Assembly (NCBI GenBank): GCA_902805475.1 | Contig: CADCSX010000003.1 | Coordinates: forward strand, 3,224,001-3,288,000 | Direction: 5' to 3' | From: Entonaema liquescens | Taxonomy: Eukaryota; Ascomycota; Sordariomycetes; Xylariales; Xylariaceae | DNA: 64,000 bases | Part shown: positions 34,712 through 47,613 of the stretch, piece by piece | How the letters are laid out: each line of letters starts with the position of its first letter | How positions within the stretch are numbered: the first letter of the stretch is position 1 | Position numbers and translations under genes: made by a program | The notes under the pieces: model-generated | Told to the model about the DNA's origin: nothing | The model's database searches: none | The model's input: only the letters and a program-made list of their open reading frames with translations

Positions 34712-35600
34712 TATGGCGGGGGAGAGTGCTGTGGTCTTGGCGTCGTATCATAAAAGTGAGGGTTATGCATTAATATGATAACTGGTGTATAGTGAAGCAT
34801 ATAGCGTTGATTCTCTGCCTATAGGGTTGGTAATAAATAGCCTACTGCTCCCGAAAAGCTGCTCTCAAGAAGAGAGAAAGATTTGGCGGCACTTACATTA
34901 GTAACAGTTTCCTTTGAGTCTACGAGGGGCGTGACGCACGCAGGATTAGGATGATGGAGTGATCCATTCATCGTTTTCTGACAGACGGAGGTAATTGGGT
35001 TATGACCAAACAACTTTCCTAGAACTTTTCTATAAGTCAGATTTGAGTCAGGGATACAGTAGCCATTGTTACAGAACCATTTCAAACTAATCAGACATTG
35101 TTGACAGCTGCTTTTACTCTTCCTTAAATTCACCTGCCCGCCAACACGACCAATTCATTTCAAAGCATAAGCGAATCAATTGAAAACATCCATTATATCT
35201 AATTTAAAGGCGAAGTCTGGAATGACAATTCTATTTAAAGCTAGCTAGCGGAACACATATTGTTCTTTCTATTTATGTTCCGTACCTACGTGCCTTTCAA
35301 TAAGCGTTTGGCAAATGGGGTAAAACGGAACTATCTCTTGTATGACTTTGAAGTGGGAAGACAGTACATTTAGTATACCTAGGATAAGATATAAACCTGT
35401 AGGTATAAGACTAGACCGCTAATACATATATCTAAAAGAATGAGCTCGACATTCATTAACTAGGGGTATGTTACTAAGGATTTTATATTCCTCCTGATGC
35501 GCATATCTCAGGCTCTCATAATTTCCGTCGACCATCATGTCGAACAATAAAACAAATAATCCTGGAAATGAGATAGGAAAGCATACTTCCAACACCTTCC
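34712..35600. other. Intergenic between two related minus-strand genes
   Basis: About 890 bp. An open frame at 34819-35133 exists but shows no similarity to either neighbour and no splice signal; I do not call it. Confidence 0.45.
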
Positions 35601-35975
35601 TTAATTAGACCCTCTCTTCTCTCTTGATCCACCATCATCGTCGTCATCCGACTCTTCGTCCGACTCGTCCAAATCTTCGCAATCTTCCGAAGTTACCGGC
35701 GGCATACCTTGATATTTGGGGTCACGCTCGACAAGGATTGCCCTGTCGAAGAAATGTCGATGCCATGTCATGTCAATACGGAAGTAGCCAAAATGCTGAT
35801 GCTTTCGTATTTGCGATCTCATATACTCCAAATGTGAGGATTCAGCCATATAAAACAGGTGCTTAAAGATGATAAGAAGACATGGCGTACCGTCTTCATC
35901 TTCTTCATATTTTACTTTCCGCACTGGGTTGTAATAGGCGATGCAGAAAGCATCATAAGCATACTTCTTGAGCAT
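35601..35975 (-). CDS. Small unknown protein, member 2 of a local two-gene family (5' end uncertain)
   Basis: The open frame from the ATG at 35975 encodes 124 residues. It shares with the gene at 34378-34711 the motif YEEDEDGTPCLLIIF, a helical section, and FRID-MTWHRHFFDR. It then continues with RAILVERDPKYQ and a very acidic tail (DESDEESDDDDDGG). Similarity to the neighbour extends upstream of the ATG for about nine codons (NILFKVQRH against NVFYTAQRL), but that stretch is preceded by an in-frame TAA. Either an unseen 5' exon exists or this copy has lost its original start. No intron lies at the FRID position where member 1 has one. Function unknown; the acidic tail suggests a nuclear or chromatin partner but this is a guess. 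Confidence 0.55.
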   Translation of the reverse strand: MLKKYAYDAFCIAYYNPVRKVKYEEDEDGTPCLLIIFKHLFYMAESSHLEYMRSQIRKHQHFGYFRIDMTWHRHFFDRAILVERDPKYQGMPPVTSEDCEDLDESDEESDDDDDGGSREKRGSN

Positions 35976-37326
35976 ATGCCTCTGGACCTTGAAGAGTATA
36001 TTTTGGTCTTATGCTTAGGGGCGATTGGCCTAGGATTTGTCGTCCTAATATCTCCTGATTCCATGGCTATGGGTTGGGGATCCTTTTGGGTCACCTATTC
36101 CGATATATGAGGGTTTTGGTGTGGATTATTAAAGTTACGACGCAACTGGGTTGATGAAGAATGGTATTTATGGCATTTTACAGTGTTTTCCTGCAAGATT
36201 AAATAGTAATGTTGGTGCTAGCAAAGTACTAGAAAAGGTGGAATGTAGAATTCATTAGATATGTGCCTACTTACCTACATAAGCACTTAAGTATAGGCCG
36301 TGAATAAATAGCTTTATATAAAAGTGTTTCTTGAAATAAATCACTGCCGGCCTGATTCCCGCTACGAACACGATAGGAACCCGGAATATTGAGTCAAAAT
36401 GTAGGTTCCAGATGAGATATCTAAGACAAAGGATACCTTATATATATATAACTATGATTATAATCGTTTGTAATCGAATCAGATGTACTCAAATAAGTTA
36501 TTTTCCTAAATAACTGGTCTTTCTGGGTTTATCCTGTGATACAAAACGCGTCACACGCAGAGTGAATGCTAGAAGCAATAGAGACGGCGCTGCGTGCCCA
36601 TCATATATGATAAGATATGTAGATCTATACCTACTTTGTACTAGTTCCCCCTTTCCCCTGACGAGTCCTACTACAAGTATTAGAAAGGTAGTAAAGTAGA
36701 ATATCGGGACCTTTTCATAGGTCACCTAAACAGGGAGGACAAATTGGTAGTGGAGAAATACTTGGGCTAAGAGAAGCGCGGCCTAGTAGGAAAGTGAAAC
36801 GAGATGAAAAAAGGAAGCTAGAGATCTGAAGAGTATCCTGTAGTGATGTCGAACTTCAATCTCAATAGGAGATGGGTCTGAATCCTGCTACGGAGTGTGG
36901 GCCATGATAGAGCCGTTTGTAATGTTCGTGTAGATAAGAAACTGACTAAGGTGTTTAGCTCTTATATAAGAGGACGGAGTTTATAGATTACTAGACATAC
37001 TATGTATATTGTAGCGTAATGGGGTTCCTCAACCAATCTGCTCAGGGGTTTAGGAGTCCCACAACGCCAGATTCCGAAGACGTGGTGAAAGACCCCACTG
37101 TAGAGGACTACACAGACAGGTGAGAGTAACTCCGTTTATTTAGACGTCTCACCTCTAGCTAGTCTAGATACCCTTGTCTCCCTGACTACTATGGTACACC
37201 AGATGATACCATGATAAAACTTTACCCTTCACGAGGATTCAAGACTCTAGGCCAATTCAACAGCATCAAAGAGATGCCTTAATAAGAGGGCCTGGATTGA
37301 AATCACCGAGGTTATTACTTATCCCA
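35976..37326. other. Intergenic, no supported gene
   Basis: About 1.35 kb between two minus-strand genes. The first 130 bp may include a missing 5' exon of the gene at 35601-35975. The rest has only random short open frames. Confidence 0.45.
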
Positions 37327-38013
37327 TCAGATCTTCCCCTCCGGCAACGATATCCAGAGCCCATCACATCTTGCAAACTCCACCTGGTGTTCGTCCTTGA
37401 CCACTACGTCTAAACTCATTTTGCGCCCCTCTATTCCTCTCAGAGATGCTGTCACGATGACAATCCGCGGGGTGGGTATCGGCTTCAGAAACCGCACAGT
37501 CATGCTCGCAGTAAAGAACCGGACATGATTCAAATCCAAAACGCCCTCTAGCAAACGCCGCCCCTGTCCCTCTTCGCGTGTCTGAACTTGGTGGTTGATG
37601 AAAATAAGACTCCCCATGGCCTCATCTATCAAACTGCTGATAAGTCCGCCGTGCACTGTCCCATTATATCCGTTCACACCCGGATGTAGGTCGAAAATTA
37701 GGGATGCTGAGTTAATCAAAAGCTTGAGGCCAAGTTGCGAGGATGGGTCTGGTGAGGTTGAAGAGCTCGCCTCTATATCCGAATTAGACGAAAATGGGTC
37801 TTGGTAAAAGCCAATGCAGTGTGGTATGGTGTCCGCATTATTGAGCGTCTTCCGAAATAATTGGTCTTGAGTTGGAGAGTAACCAGTAGGGTCCTCCGGC
37901 AATCGAGAGGTGGGGGTAAATGTAGTCACACCAGGACGCTCAAGAAGAGCGGCGCACCATGGTGTTGACTTAAAATGATGCGTCGCATCGACTGTAGGAG
38001 AATTATGCTCCAT
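37327..38013 (-). CDS. Hotdog-fold thioesterase (4HBT/PaaI-like)
   Basis: A single exon encodes 228 residues. The hotdog core lies at about residues 105-225: FDLHPGVNGYNGTVHGGLISSLIDEAMG is the classic helix with the HGG motif and the Asp/Glu residues of the 4HBT active site. The strands then follow (NHVRFFTASMTVRFLKPIP, RIVIVTASLRGIEGRKMSLDVVV). The N-terminal about 100 residues are family-variable. Enzymes of this type hydrolyse acyl-CoA thioesters, but the acyl group is not predictable. It is the last normal gene before the second A+T block, about 590 bp away, and shows no RIP damage. Confidence 0.85.
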   Translation of the reverse strand: MEHNSPTVDATHHFKSTPWCAALLERPGVTTFTPTSRLPEDPTGYSPTQDQLFRKTLNNADTIPHCIGFYQDPFSSNSDIEASSSTSPDPSSQLGLKLLINSASLIFDLHPGVNGYNGTVHGGLISSLIDEAMGSLIFINHQVQTREEGQGRRLLEGVLDLNHVRFFTASMTVRFLKPIPTPRIVIVTASLRGIEGRKMSLDVVVKDEHQVEFARCDGLWISLPEGKI

Positions 38014-38593
38014 TTTATTGCCGCACGGATAAGTTTCTGGTAAATAGCCAGTTCTCCTGGCGATGGTGAGTAATTAATAGCTGTAGATATTTGAGCCATA
38101 AGTTGTGCTAACTATTATAGATAGGATTACGAAAAAAAAAAAAGTTCCGACAACTTGATACTATATTGGTAGCGGAGATGGTGATCGTGAGTCGTACCTC
38201 GGCTGTTGAAGTGACCCTAACTCTTTCCTAACCAATTCATGATGACTAGGGGATGGCCCAGATGGAAATAATGAAGAGTTATCTCAGCTAACCCCGAACT
38301 AGAGTGCGTACGCTTGCTTGCGCTATAAAATGCCTGGTTGATGTGCTTATATTTGTAAGGTCTTATTGATACGTTTCTAGGAGATAAAGAAACCTTCCAT
38401 TACCTATAATATGGAGAATTTCCTACGGTAATGTATGATATAGACGATGATGATGATGATGATGATGGTGAATATATCTTCACCTATTTGAGCGTTCTAC
38501 CTAGGACGGCTACGACAGCCTACCTACTACAGCAAAACATTCCACCTTAAGAGTTGAAACCCGATATCCGAGTTCAGGGCGGCCAAGCCGGCT
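38014..38593. other. Intergenic up to the second LTR element
   Basis: About 580 bp of normal composition, probably the thioesterase promoter plus a GAT microsatellite at 38446-38467. No gene is supported. Confidence 0.5.
38446..38467. repeat. (GAT)n microsatellite
   Basis: About seven perfect GAT units in non-coding DNA upstream of the thioesterase gene. Confidence 0.8.
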
Positions 38594-38598
38594 ATACT
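38594..38598. repeat. Target-site duplication, left copy (ATACT)
   Basis: ATACT directly before the left LTR; the right flank at 46170-46174 reads ATACC. The one C/T difference fits a transition after insertion. Confidence 0.65.
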
Positions 38599-38803
38599 TG
38601 TCAAGGGTCTAAGGATAGCTAGTCAGAATTAGGGATAGATCTATAGTATATATCATATATAAGGGGCGCTTTGCGCCTTTGCTATTAGTTAAGAGGTTAA
38701 GCGTTAATAGATTACCATTATTATCTGCTATTATATAATAGTTACGTTATTGTTTTTTATATTTATTTTATATATGATTTTATTTACGAGTTTATTTTTA
38801 ATA
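38599..38803. repeat. Left LTR of element 2
   Basis: 205 bp. The outer three-quarters have normal composition (for example TAAGGGGCGC near 38660). The inner quarter from about 38755 is RIP-converted. Confidence 0.87.
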
Positions 38804-41800
38804 ATTTAACGTTTTTACTTATTAATATAAATTATTTATTAAAAATAATATAATATTTAAATTAATAAAAAAAAATAGTTCGATTAATAAAAAATTAAAC
38901 GATTATAATAAATATAATATTATTTAATAATATAATAATAAATATATTATAAATATTTAATAATTAATTAATAAATAATGTAAATTTTATATTAATAAAA
39001 TTAATATTAATAATTTTATTAATAATTTTATAATAAAATAATATTAATTTTAAAATTTTTATAAATTAAAAATTTAATAAATAATTATAAAAATTAGAAA
39101 AATAATATAAAAGAAAAAAGAAAATCGAATAATTAATAATTTTAAAAAAAAGTTGCGATTTTATTACAAATTATAAAAAAGAAAAATTAAAAAAAAATAA
39201 TTATAATAAAAATTGAACGTTATATAAAATTTTTTTTTTAAATATATAATATAAAAAAGAAAAAAATAAAATAAAAATAAAATTAATTATTTTTATTATT
39301 AAATTAAAAATGCAGTTTTTTTTAAATTATTATTAAATAAATTTAAAAAAGATAATATTTATAATAATTTATTTAATAAAAAATATTATATAGCGATAAT
39401 ATTATTATTTTAATATTAAATAAAAAAAATTAAAAAAATATATTTAAAAAAAAATAAAAAAATAATTTTAAAATATAATTAAAAATAAAAATACGCAAGT
39501 TTTTAACATATTTATAATAATATAAAAATTTTATTAAAAAATTAATAAACCGTTTATTTTTTTTTAAATAAATATAAAATATTAAAAATAAAAAATTTAA
39601 AATATTATTTTAAAAAAATAAAAATATTTAACTTATTAATTTATTTTATTTTAAAATTAAAAATAAAATATATTAAAAATTTTATTTTGAAAATTAAAAA
39701 CGAGTTAAAAAATTAAATTAAATTATTCGAATTTATTATATAAAAAGAAAAAAAAGAAAATAAAGAAGTAAAAAAAATAAAAAAAAAAGAAAAAATTAAA
39801 AAAAAATTAATTAATAAATAAGTTATAAATATATTATTTAAATAATTATCCAAAATTAAAATAAAATAATTTTTTTAATAAAAATTAAATATATAATTAA
39901 CTTATTATTTATTTACAATAATTTAAAAAATATATTTTATATAAAAAATAAAAACATTTTAAATATAAATATTTTAAAATAATATATTAAAAATATAATA
40001 ATTTAAAATATTTAATAAATTATTATTTAAAGAAAAAAACAAAAAAATAATAAAAAATATAAATTAAATATTAATATTAAATAAAAAAATATAAAACTTA
40101 TAATAAAAATTTATTTTAATTTATATTAAATTTAAAATAATAATAAAATTATAAATAAAACATAAATAAATTATTTTATAAATTTTAATAAATATAAAAA
40201 TAAATTTTAATTTAATTTAAATAAAATATATACTTTTAATAATAATAATAAAATTTTTATTAAAAAAAAACTTAAAAAACTTTTTTAAAATAAATAAAAT
40301 ATTAATTTAATATTTTACATTTATAAAAATAAAAAATAATTAAAACATTATTTATAATATTTTTAACAAAATAAAAATAATAAATTAAAATTTTAATTAT
40401 AATATTATTTTAAAAATACTTTAATTTATAAATATTAATACAGTTTTAAAAAAATAATATTAAAAATAATATTATTATATTAATATAATAAAAGTTTATT
40501 TAATATAAAAAAAAAAAATTTAAAAGTTTTTTTAAAAAAATAAAAAAAATAATTATATTAATATTAAAAATAATAAAAGAAATTAATACTTGCAAATAAT
40601 ATTTTAACTTATAAAAAAATAACAACGAAATTACAATTTTACTTAAATATAAAAAATACGTAAAAATTTTTAACGTTTTTAAAATTTTTATTTTTCCGAA
40701 ATATTAATAATAAAATTACTTTATTAACTTTAAAAAAAAAAAAATCTTTTATTTAAATTAATATATTTTTTAATAGAAATAAAATTAAAAAAATTAAAAA
40801 CATATATAAATAACATTTTATAAAAAAAATAAATATAATTATTTAAAAATTTTATTAATATTTTAATATTATTTATTTTTAAATTAAATAATAAATTATA
40901 ATTATATATAAATTATAAAAAATTTAATAAAATTATTTATAAAAATAAAATAATTTTATTATTAATTAATAAGATTTTAAATAAATTATTTAATATAAAA
41001 TATTTTATAAAATTAAATTTGAAAAATATGTATTATTAATTATATATTTGTAAAAAAAACAAATAAAAAATAGTGTTTTAAATAAAATATAAATATTTTA
41101 AATATTTTATAATATTATTTAAATTATTTAACGTTTTAATATCATTTTAAAATTATATTAATTATATATTTATAAATTTAATAAATATAATATATATAAT
41201 TTATTTTAATAATATTTTAATTTATTTAAAAAATAAAAAATAATATATTTAAAATATTTATAATATTTTAATTTAATTATAAAAATAAAAATTATATATT
41301 AATCTTTAAAAATATAAATTTTATATAATAAAAATAATATTTTTTAACTTTATAATTATAATTAAAAAAATAAAAATAAATTAAAATAAAATATTTATAA
41401 TTATAAAATAATTATAATTTATTAATATTTATAATATATAAATTTTTTTAAATTTTACGGATTTTTATAAAAAATTTATTAAAAATTACTTAAAATTAAC
41501 TATTTTATTAATAAATTTATTAAAAAGTAATAAATGATTTAATTTCGATTTAAATAAAAAAGTAATAAAAACGTTTAAAACTTTAAAAAAAGAATTTGAT
41601 GAAAATTTTTATATTTAAATATTTTAATATATAATTATTTATAAAATTGGAAATAAATGTTTTGTAATAGGTAATTAAGGTAATATTATTTTAAAAATAT
41701 AATAATAAATAATATTTTATAATTTTCGCGTTAAAAAAATTATAAAATATTAAAGTAAATTATATAATATTTAATATAAAAATATTAATAATAATTAACA

Positions 41801-44800
41801 TATTTAAAAAATGGAAATATTATTTAATTTATTTATTAAAAACGGTAAAAATAATCATTAATTATTTAAATTTATAATATTTAATAAATAAATCGAAATT
41901 AAATAATAAATAAATTTAATAAATAAAAAAATTAATAAGTTTTAATTTTTAAATTATATATAAATTAAAAATTTTAAATTTAATTAATAATATATTATAA
42001 CAATTAGATTATATAAATATAAAAAAGGAAAATAAAATTAAATAAAATATATTATTAAAATTTTAAAAAAAAGTTTTAAAATAATTAAAAAATATTTTAA
42101 CCGGTAATTAATAATTTAAATATATATAAATAAGAAGTAATTATAGAAATACGTATTTTATTATTAAATATGTATGATATTAAAAAAAAATATTATTAAG
42201 GTTTTTAAAGAAATTTAAAAATAATTAAAAAATTTTAATAATAATAAATAATAATAACGTAATTAAAATAAAAAATAAAAGAAATTAATTAATATTTTAT
42301 AAATATAAATATATATTAATAGTTTTAAAAAATATTAAAAATTTAAGTGTATTATTTTTAAAAAAAATATATAAAAAATAAATATTTAATAAATATATTT
42401 AATTAGGAATTTAATAATAGTAAAAAAATTGTAATATAATTACGCTATTTTAAATTAAAAAAAAATAAATTATTAAAATTTAAAAGTAAAATATATATTT
42501 TTTTAATATTAAAAAAAAATTATTATATAATTGTTATAATATGATATTATTAAATTATTAAAAAGTTATAAAAATAATTTAATAAATTATAAATTATTAT
42601 TATTAAAATAATTTAAAGAAAAATATAAAATGTTATATAAATATTTATATTATATGTTAAAAGATTAAAGTATGGAAATATTTATTTTATAATAAATTAA
42701 ATTTTTTATTTATATTTAATAATTTAAGTAAAGAAATTTTATTTAATTTTATTATTAAATTATTAATATTTTTAATATAAATAAAGAAAAATTATAATAA
42801 TATATTAGTGGTTATTAATAAATTTTTTAAATATATATTATATATATTTATAACGAAAAAAATTATAATTTTATATTTAATAAATATATAAATTTATTAA
42901 AAAAAAATTATTTTTAATAAAAAATTATTATTTATAAATAAATTTTAATTAATATTTTATTATAAATTTATAATAATTTAATAATTAAATATATTATTTT
43001 ATTTATAAATAAATAAATAAATTAAATATTAAAATTAAAATTTAAAACATTATTTATAAATTTTTTATAATTATAAATAAAATAATTAAATTAAAAAATT
43101 AATATTAATTAAATAAATATATAATACTTTAATATATTTAACATATAAATAAATCTTAATATATATTTATATAAACTTTTAATTTAAAAGCCCCATCGAT
43201 TTAATAACGTTATAATTTAAAAAAAACATATAAAAAAACATAAAAATAATTAAAAAAATATATAAAATAAAGCTTACCATAGTTAAATTACTTAAAATAT
43301 CAAACGAAATATATATAAAATAATATAATAAAAAACAATTTAAATAAACATTTAAAAAAAAAAAAATTTTAATATTTATAAAATATATAAATTAAAAATA
43401 ATTTAATAAAAAATTAATAAATAAATATTTAAATTTATTTAAAATAATTAAAATAATAAGAAAATATAATATAATTTATAAATTAAAGTTATTTATATAT
43501 TATAAAATATATAAAATATTTAATATAAATTATTTAAAATTATATATTAAAAAAATTAATAAAAAATTAATAAAAAATTAATAAAATAATTAATCATATT
43601 AATAAATAATAATAAATTTATTATAAAAATAATTTTAAAATATAAAAAAATAAAAAAAAAATAAATAATATTTAATTAAATAATTAAGTTATAATTATAT
43701 TAATAATTTTTAAAAAAAAGTTAAAAATATTTTAAAAAAATTAAAATTTATATATAAATAAAAATTATAAAATAAAAAAGAAAACTACAAAAACTTAATA
43801 TTAACGTTAATTTTTAATATTAATTAATAAACTTATTATAAACTAATTATTATTTAAAAAAAAAGTAAAAAAATCTTTTTTAATTTTAAAATTAAAATTT
43901 TATTTTTTAAAATTATAATTTTATAAAAATTCAATTATAAAATCATATATAAAAAAAATATTATTTACCATAATATAAAAATAAATAAAATAATTAAAAA
44001 TATCACACATTTCATTTAAAATAAATATACCGTAAGTAAATTATAATTTTATTTTTTTAATAATTTTAATTAAATATTTTTTATAATTTAATTTTATAAT
44101 GTAATAATTTTATTTCGTATAAATATTATTTTTATTTTATATTTATTTTACGACATTTAAACCTTTTTTTAAATTATTTTAAATTCAAATAATAATATTT
44201 TAGAAAAATTAATAAAAAATAAATAAAAATAAAAAAGTTAAAATTGCAAATTTATTAAATAAAAATTAAAATATTATTTAATAATTAATTATATTTTTTT
44301 AATAATTTTTTAAATTTTACCATAAATAAAATTATAAGATTTTTTTATTTTATTATAATATTAATATTTAATTAAAATATTTAAATAATAATAAATTAAT
44401 AAAAAATAAAAGTAAATAAAAAAATAAATATATTAATAACAAATATATAATATATTTTTTTAATATTAGGTTTTTAACAAATATATATATAATAATAACG
44501 TTAATAAACCATTAAATATAATTAATTAAATATAATAAAAATAATATAAAAAAAGAAAAAATAAAGTTAAAACGGAAAAAATAATAAAATAATTATATAT
44601 TAAATATTATATTTATATAAAATAAATATATTTATAAAATAAAAAATTTATTATAAAATAATATAATTTATTTTTAAAATAAAAAAAGTAAATAATAATA
44701 TAAATTTATTTTTAATAAAATAATTATTTATAAATTATAAATAATATATAAAATAATATAAAATATAAAAATATTAAAAGAAAATTAATAAAAAATATTT

Positions 44801-45147
44801 TAATTATTATTTAACTTATTAATTTTATTATTAATTTTTATATTAATACTTTTATTAAAATTATTATTATTATTTTTAATTTTATTATCATTTTTTATTT
44901 AAAATTATTTTAATATTATAAAATAATAAATTAATAAATAAATTAAACGAAATAATAATAAAATATTTATTAATAATTTTTTTATATATAATAAAAAATT
45001 AATTTAAAAAATTAATTATTATTTATTAAATAATTAATAAAGTTTTAAAAATACAGTTAATTTATTTAATTATTTAAATAATTTATTTTATAATTTAAGT
45101 TATATAATTTTAAAATAATAAGTAATATTTTTAATTTTTTACCGTTT

Positions 45148-45170
45148 TTTTACCGATAATTTCGGTAAAA
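45148..45170. other. Perfect hairpin inside RIP-converted DNA
   Basis: TTTTACCGA and TCGGTAAAA form a 9-bp perfect inverted repeat around a 5-nt loop. It survives in otherwise A+T-only DNA. It may be chance. Confidence 0.35.
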
Positions 45171-45964
45171 TAAGTAATAAAAAATTATTTTTTATTTTTT
45201 TTATTTTAAAAAACTTTTTTTATTTAAATTTAAACATTATAAATTTTTAATTATTAAATAATAAATTAATTACGAATTAATAAATAATATATAAAAATAA
45301 ATTTATAATAATAATATTATTGTATATATTTAAAAAATATTAAAAGTTTATTTTATAAAATTTTAAAATATTAATAAATTAATAAAATATATAAATAAAT
45401 AAAATAAAGTAAAAATAAAAAAAAAAATTACGTTATTATAAATTTTATTTTAATAATAATAATAAATATATTTAATTAATATAATTATTTAACAAATTAA
45501 TAATTATTATTTAAAAAACGAAAAAATATATTAAATATATAATTATTTTTTTTATAATAATGTAATAATTATTTTTTTTAATTTTTTTAAATTATAAAAA
45601 AAATTAAATAACGATAATAAAAAATAAAATAAAAAATTATAATAATAATATAAATAGTAAAATAATAATTATATTAATATTAAAAATAATAAATAGAAAA
45701 TAATAATAAAAAAAATAATATAATTATTATTAAAAAATAACGTAAAAAAAATAATAAAAAAAAAAGCGGTAATATATATATAAAAAAATAATATTAAAAA
45801 TAAAAAAATTATAAAATAATTTATATTATTTATATAAAATTTTTATAAAAAACGTAAATATTTTATTTAAATTTGTTAAATATTTTTAATATTATTATAA
45901 TTATTTCGTAATAATAAAAATAATATATTACTTTTAAAAATAAAAATATTTAAAAAAAAATTTT

Positions 45965-46169
45965 TATTAAAAATTTAAAAATAATTAATTAAAATTAAAA
46001 ATAAATTTATAATATATATTATATATAAAAAACATTTTGCGCTTTTATTATTAATTAAAAAATTAAATGTTAATAAATTATTATTATTATTTACTATTAT
46101 ATAATAATTACGTTATTGTTTTTTGTATTTATTTTACGTATGACTTTACTCACGGGCTCATTTTTGACA
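45965..46169. repeat. Right LTR of element 2
   Basis: 205 bp direct repeat of 38599-38803. The inner three-quarters are RIP-converted, and the last about 50 bp (from about 46120, ending TTTTTGACA) are unmutated. Confidence 0.87.
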
Positions 46170-46262
46170 ATACCACCCACGATCTCACAGTTGTTTCCAT
46201 ATGATTGACTTAGTTCGATCGTGTTAAGGAAGCAATACAAGCCACCGACTAACCATTTACAA
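46170..46262. other. Unmutated spacer between two transposons
   Basis: About 93 bp of normal composition separates the right end of LTR element 2 from the inverted-repeat element. It shows that RIP stopped at the element boundaries on both sides. Confidence 0.6.
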
Positions 46263-47613
46263 TGACTTACCAATTTTATCCGTATACCCCATCACCCCAC
46301 ATTGCATTTTCAATAAAACAATAATAATAATAATAATTTTAAACATTAATAATAAACCCAAATATCGTTTAAATTACGTGAATTTAATTATGAAATTAAC
46401 GGTAATTATTATAAAATTTAAAAATTTATTTTTAAAATTAAAATTTTTATAATTAACGTTATAACGGGAAATATAATTAAATTAATAATTGTTAACATGT
46501 TTAATACGAAATGTTAAATTGTAATAAATTAAATTTAACGTTTCGAAAAAAATTATATTTTTCATTTTAAACGTTATTAAGTTAAAACCCGTATTATTAT
46601 AAATTATAAAAATAATTAATTTTATTATTTAATCCAACGGTAATTTTATTTAATATATTAAGAAATATAAAATCATAAGGTTTTTTTAATAAATAATTTT
46701 ACAATTAAATAATAATTACGTAATTAAAATTTAAAAAAATGGTAAATTATAAAACGTATTAAGTTTATTAATAATAATATTTACCGTAAATTTAAATTTA
46801 CGCAAAAATATAATTATAAAAATAAGTTACGGTTTTTTATAAACGCGTTATTTTTAAATAAAATCACCGTTAAAAATAACTTTATTAATTTACGTAAATA
46901 AATAATATAATTATCGTTTAAATGTTATAAATAAAATTTAATAAATAAACGGAAATATATTAAAGTTAATATTTTAATTATAATTTAAAGTATAATATAA
47001 TTACGAAATAAAAAAAAGAATATTTTTCGTTTTATTATATGTAAAAAAAATTTAAAAACATTACGTAATAACGTAATGTTTAAATTATATATTAACGTGT
47101 TAAAAAAAAATTTCTTACCATTTTATAAACTCGGGGACTTTTTTATTTAAAATAATACGTTTATACATAAATTATATATTATTAAAAATTAAATAAAACA
47201 TTATAATATTTTTATAATAAAATAACCGCCACATTCCCTTAATTTAAACCTTATTAAACACATTTAAAAAATTTTAAAAAACAAAATTTATAAATTAAAA
47301 TTTTAATTTTAATATTTAAAAATTAACGAAAATAATATTATTTATACAATAAAGTTATTATAAAAAACGTGGAAAATAATAAATTTTAATTTAATTAAAA
47401 AACTAATTAAATTAATAAAACACCGTTTTTAAGTTATACGTCGTATTTAAAGTTAATATATTAAATATTAATTTTTAAAAATTATAAAATTTAATAATAA
47501 TTTTTATTTTCTATTTATTTAAAAATTCGATTTTTTATATTTAATTAAAAATAAATGGTATATTTAATGGTAAGTTATAAAAATGTGGGGTATACGGATA
47601 AGATTGATAAGTT
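46263..47613. mobile_element. RIP-affected DNA transposon with terminal inverted repeats (about 1.35 kb)
   Basis: The left end (46263-46291, starting TGACTTACC and containing TTATCCGTATACCCC) is matched as an inverted copy by the right end (about 47585-47613). There GGGGTATACGGATAA and GATAAGTTA appear, with only transition differences. Inner copies of the AACTTACCAT motif also recur near the right end. The interior is A+T-rich but keeps many CG dinucleotides, unlike the LTR elements. No transposase frame survives. The size suits a small class II element such as Tc1/mariner or a MITE, but the target duplication is not clear, so the superfamily is open. Confidence 0.7.

Larger units (their letters stand above)
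38599..46169. mobile_element. Complete LTR retrotransposon destroyed by RIP (7,571 bp)
   Basis: Gap-free direct repeats of 205 bp (38599-38803 and 45965-46169) differ almost only by C/T and G/A transitions. The intact outer ends are TGTCA (left LTR) and TGACA (right LTR), a perfect inverted terminal pair. They are flanked by ATACT/ATACC. RIP does not cover the whole element: the first about 150 bp of the left LTR and the last about 50 bp of the right LTR are unmutated, so the two copies complement each other. The interior is almost pure A+T. Between about 38.8 and 43 kb the + strand keeps G but little C, and around 43.2-44.2 kb it keeps C instead. No protein can be read, so the superfamily is undetermined. 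Confidence 0.88.

Noticed and set aside
34819..35133. A 104-codon minus-strand open frame between the two small related genes
   Set aside because: No similarity to either neighbour, no splice signals and no recognisable domain. Kept out for lack of support.
38638..38642. GATCT as target duplication of LTR element 2, with a match near 46180
   Set aside because: The LTR alignment extends left of this point to TGTCA at 38599, so GATCT lies inside the LTR. ATACT/ATACC at the true ends is the better duplication.
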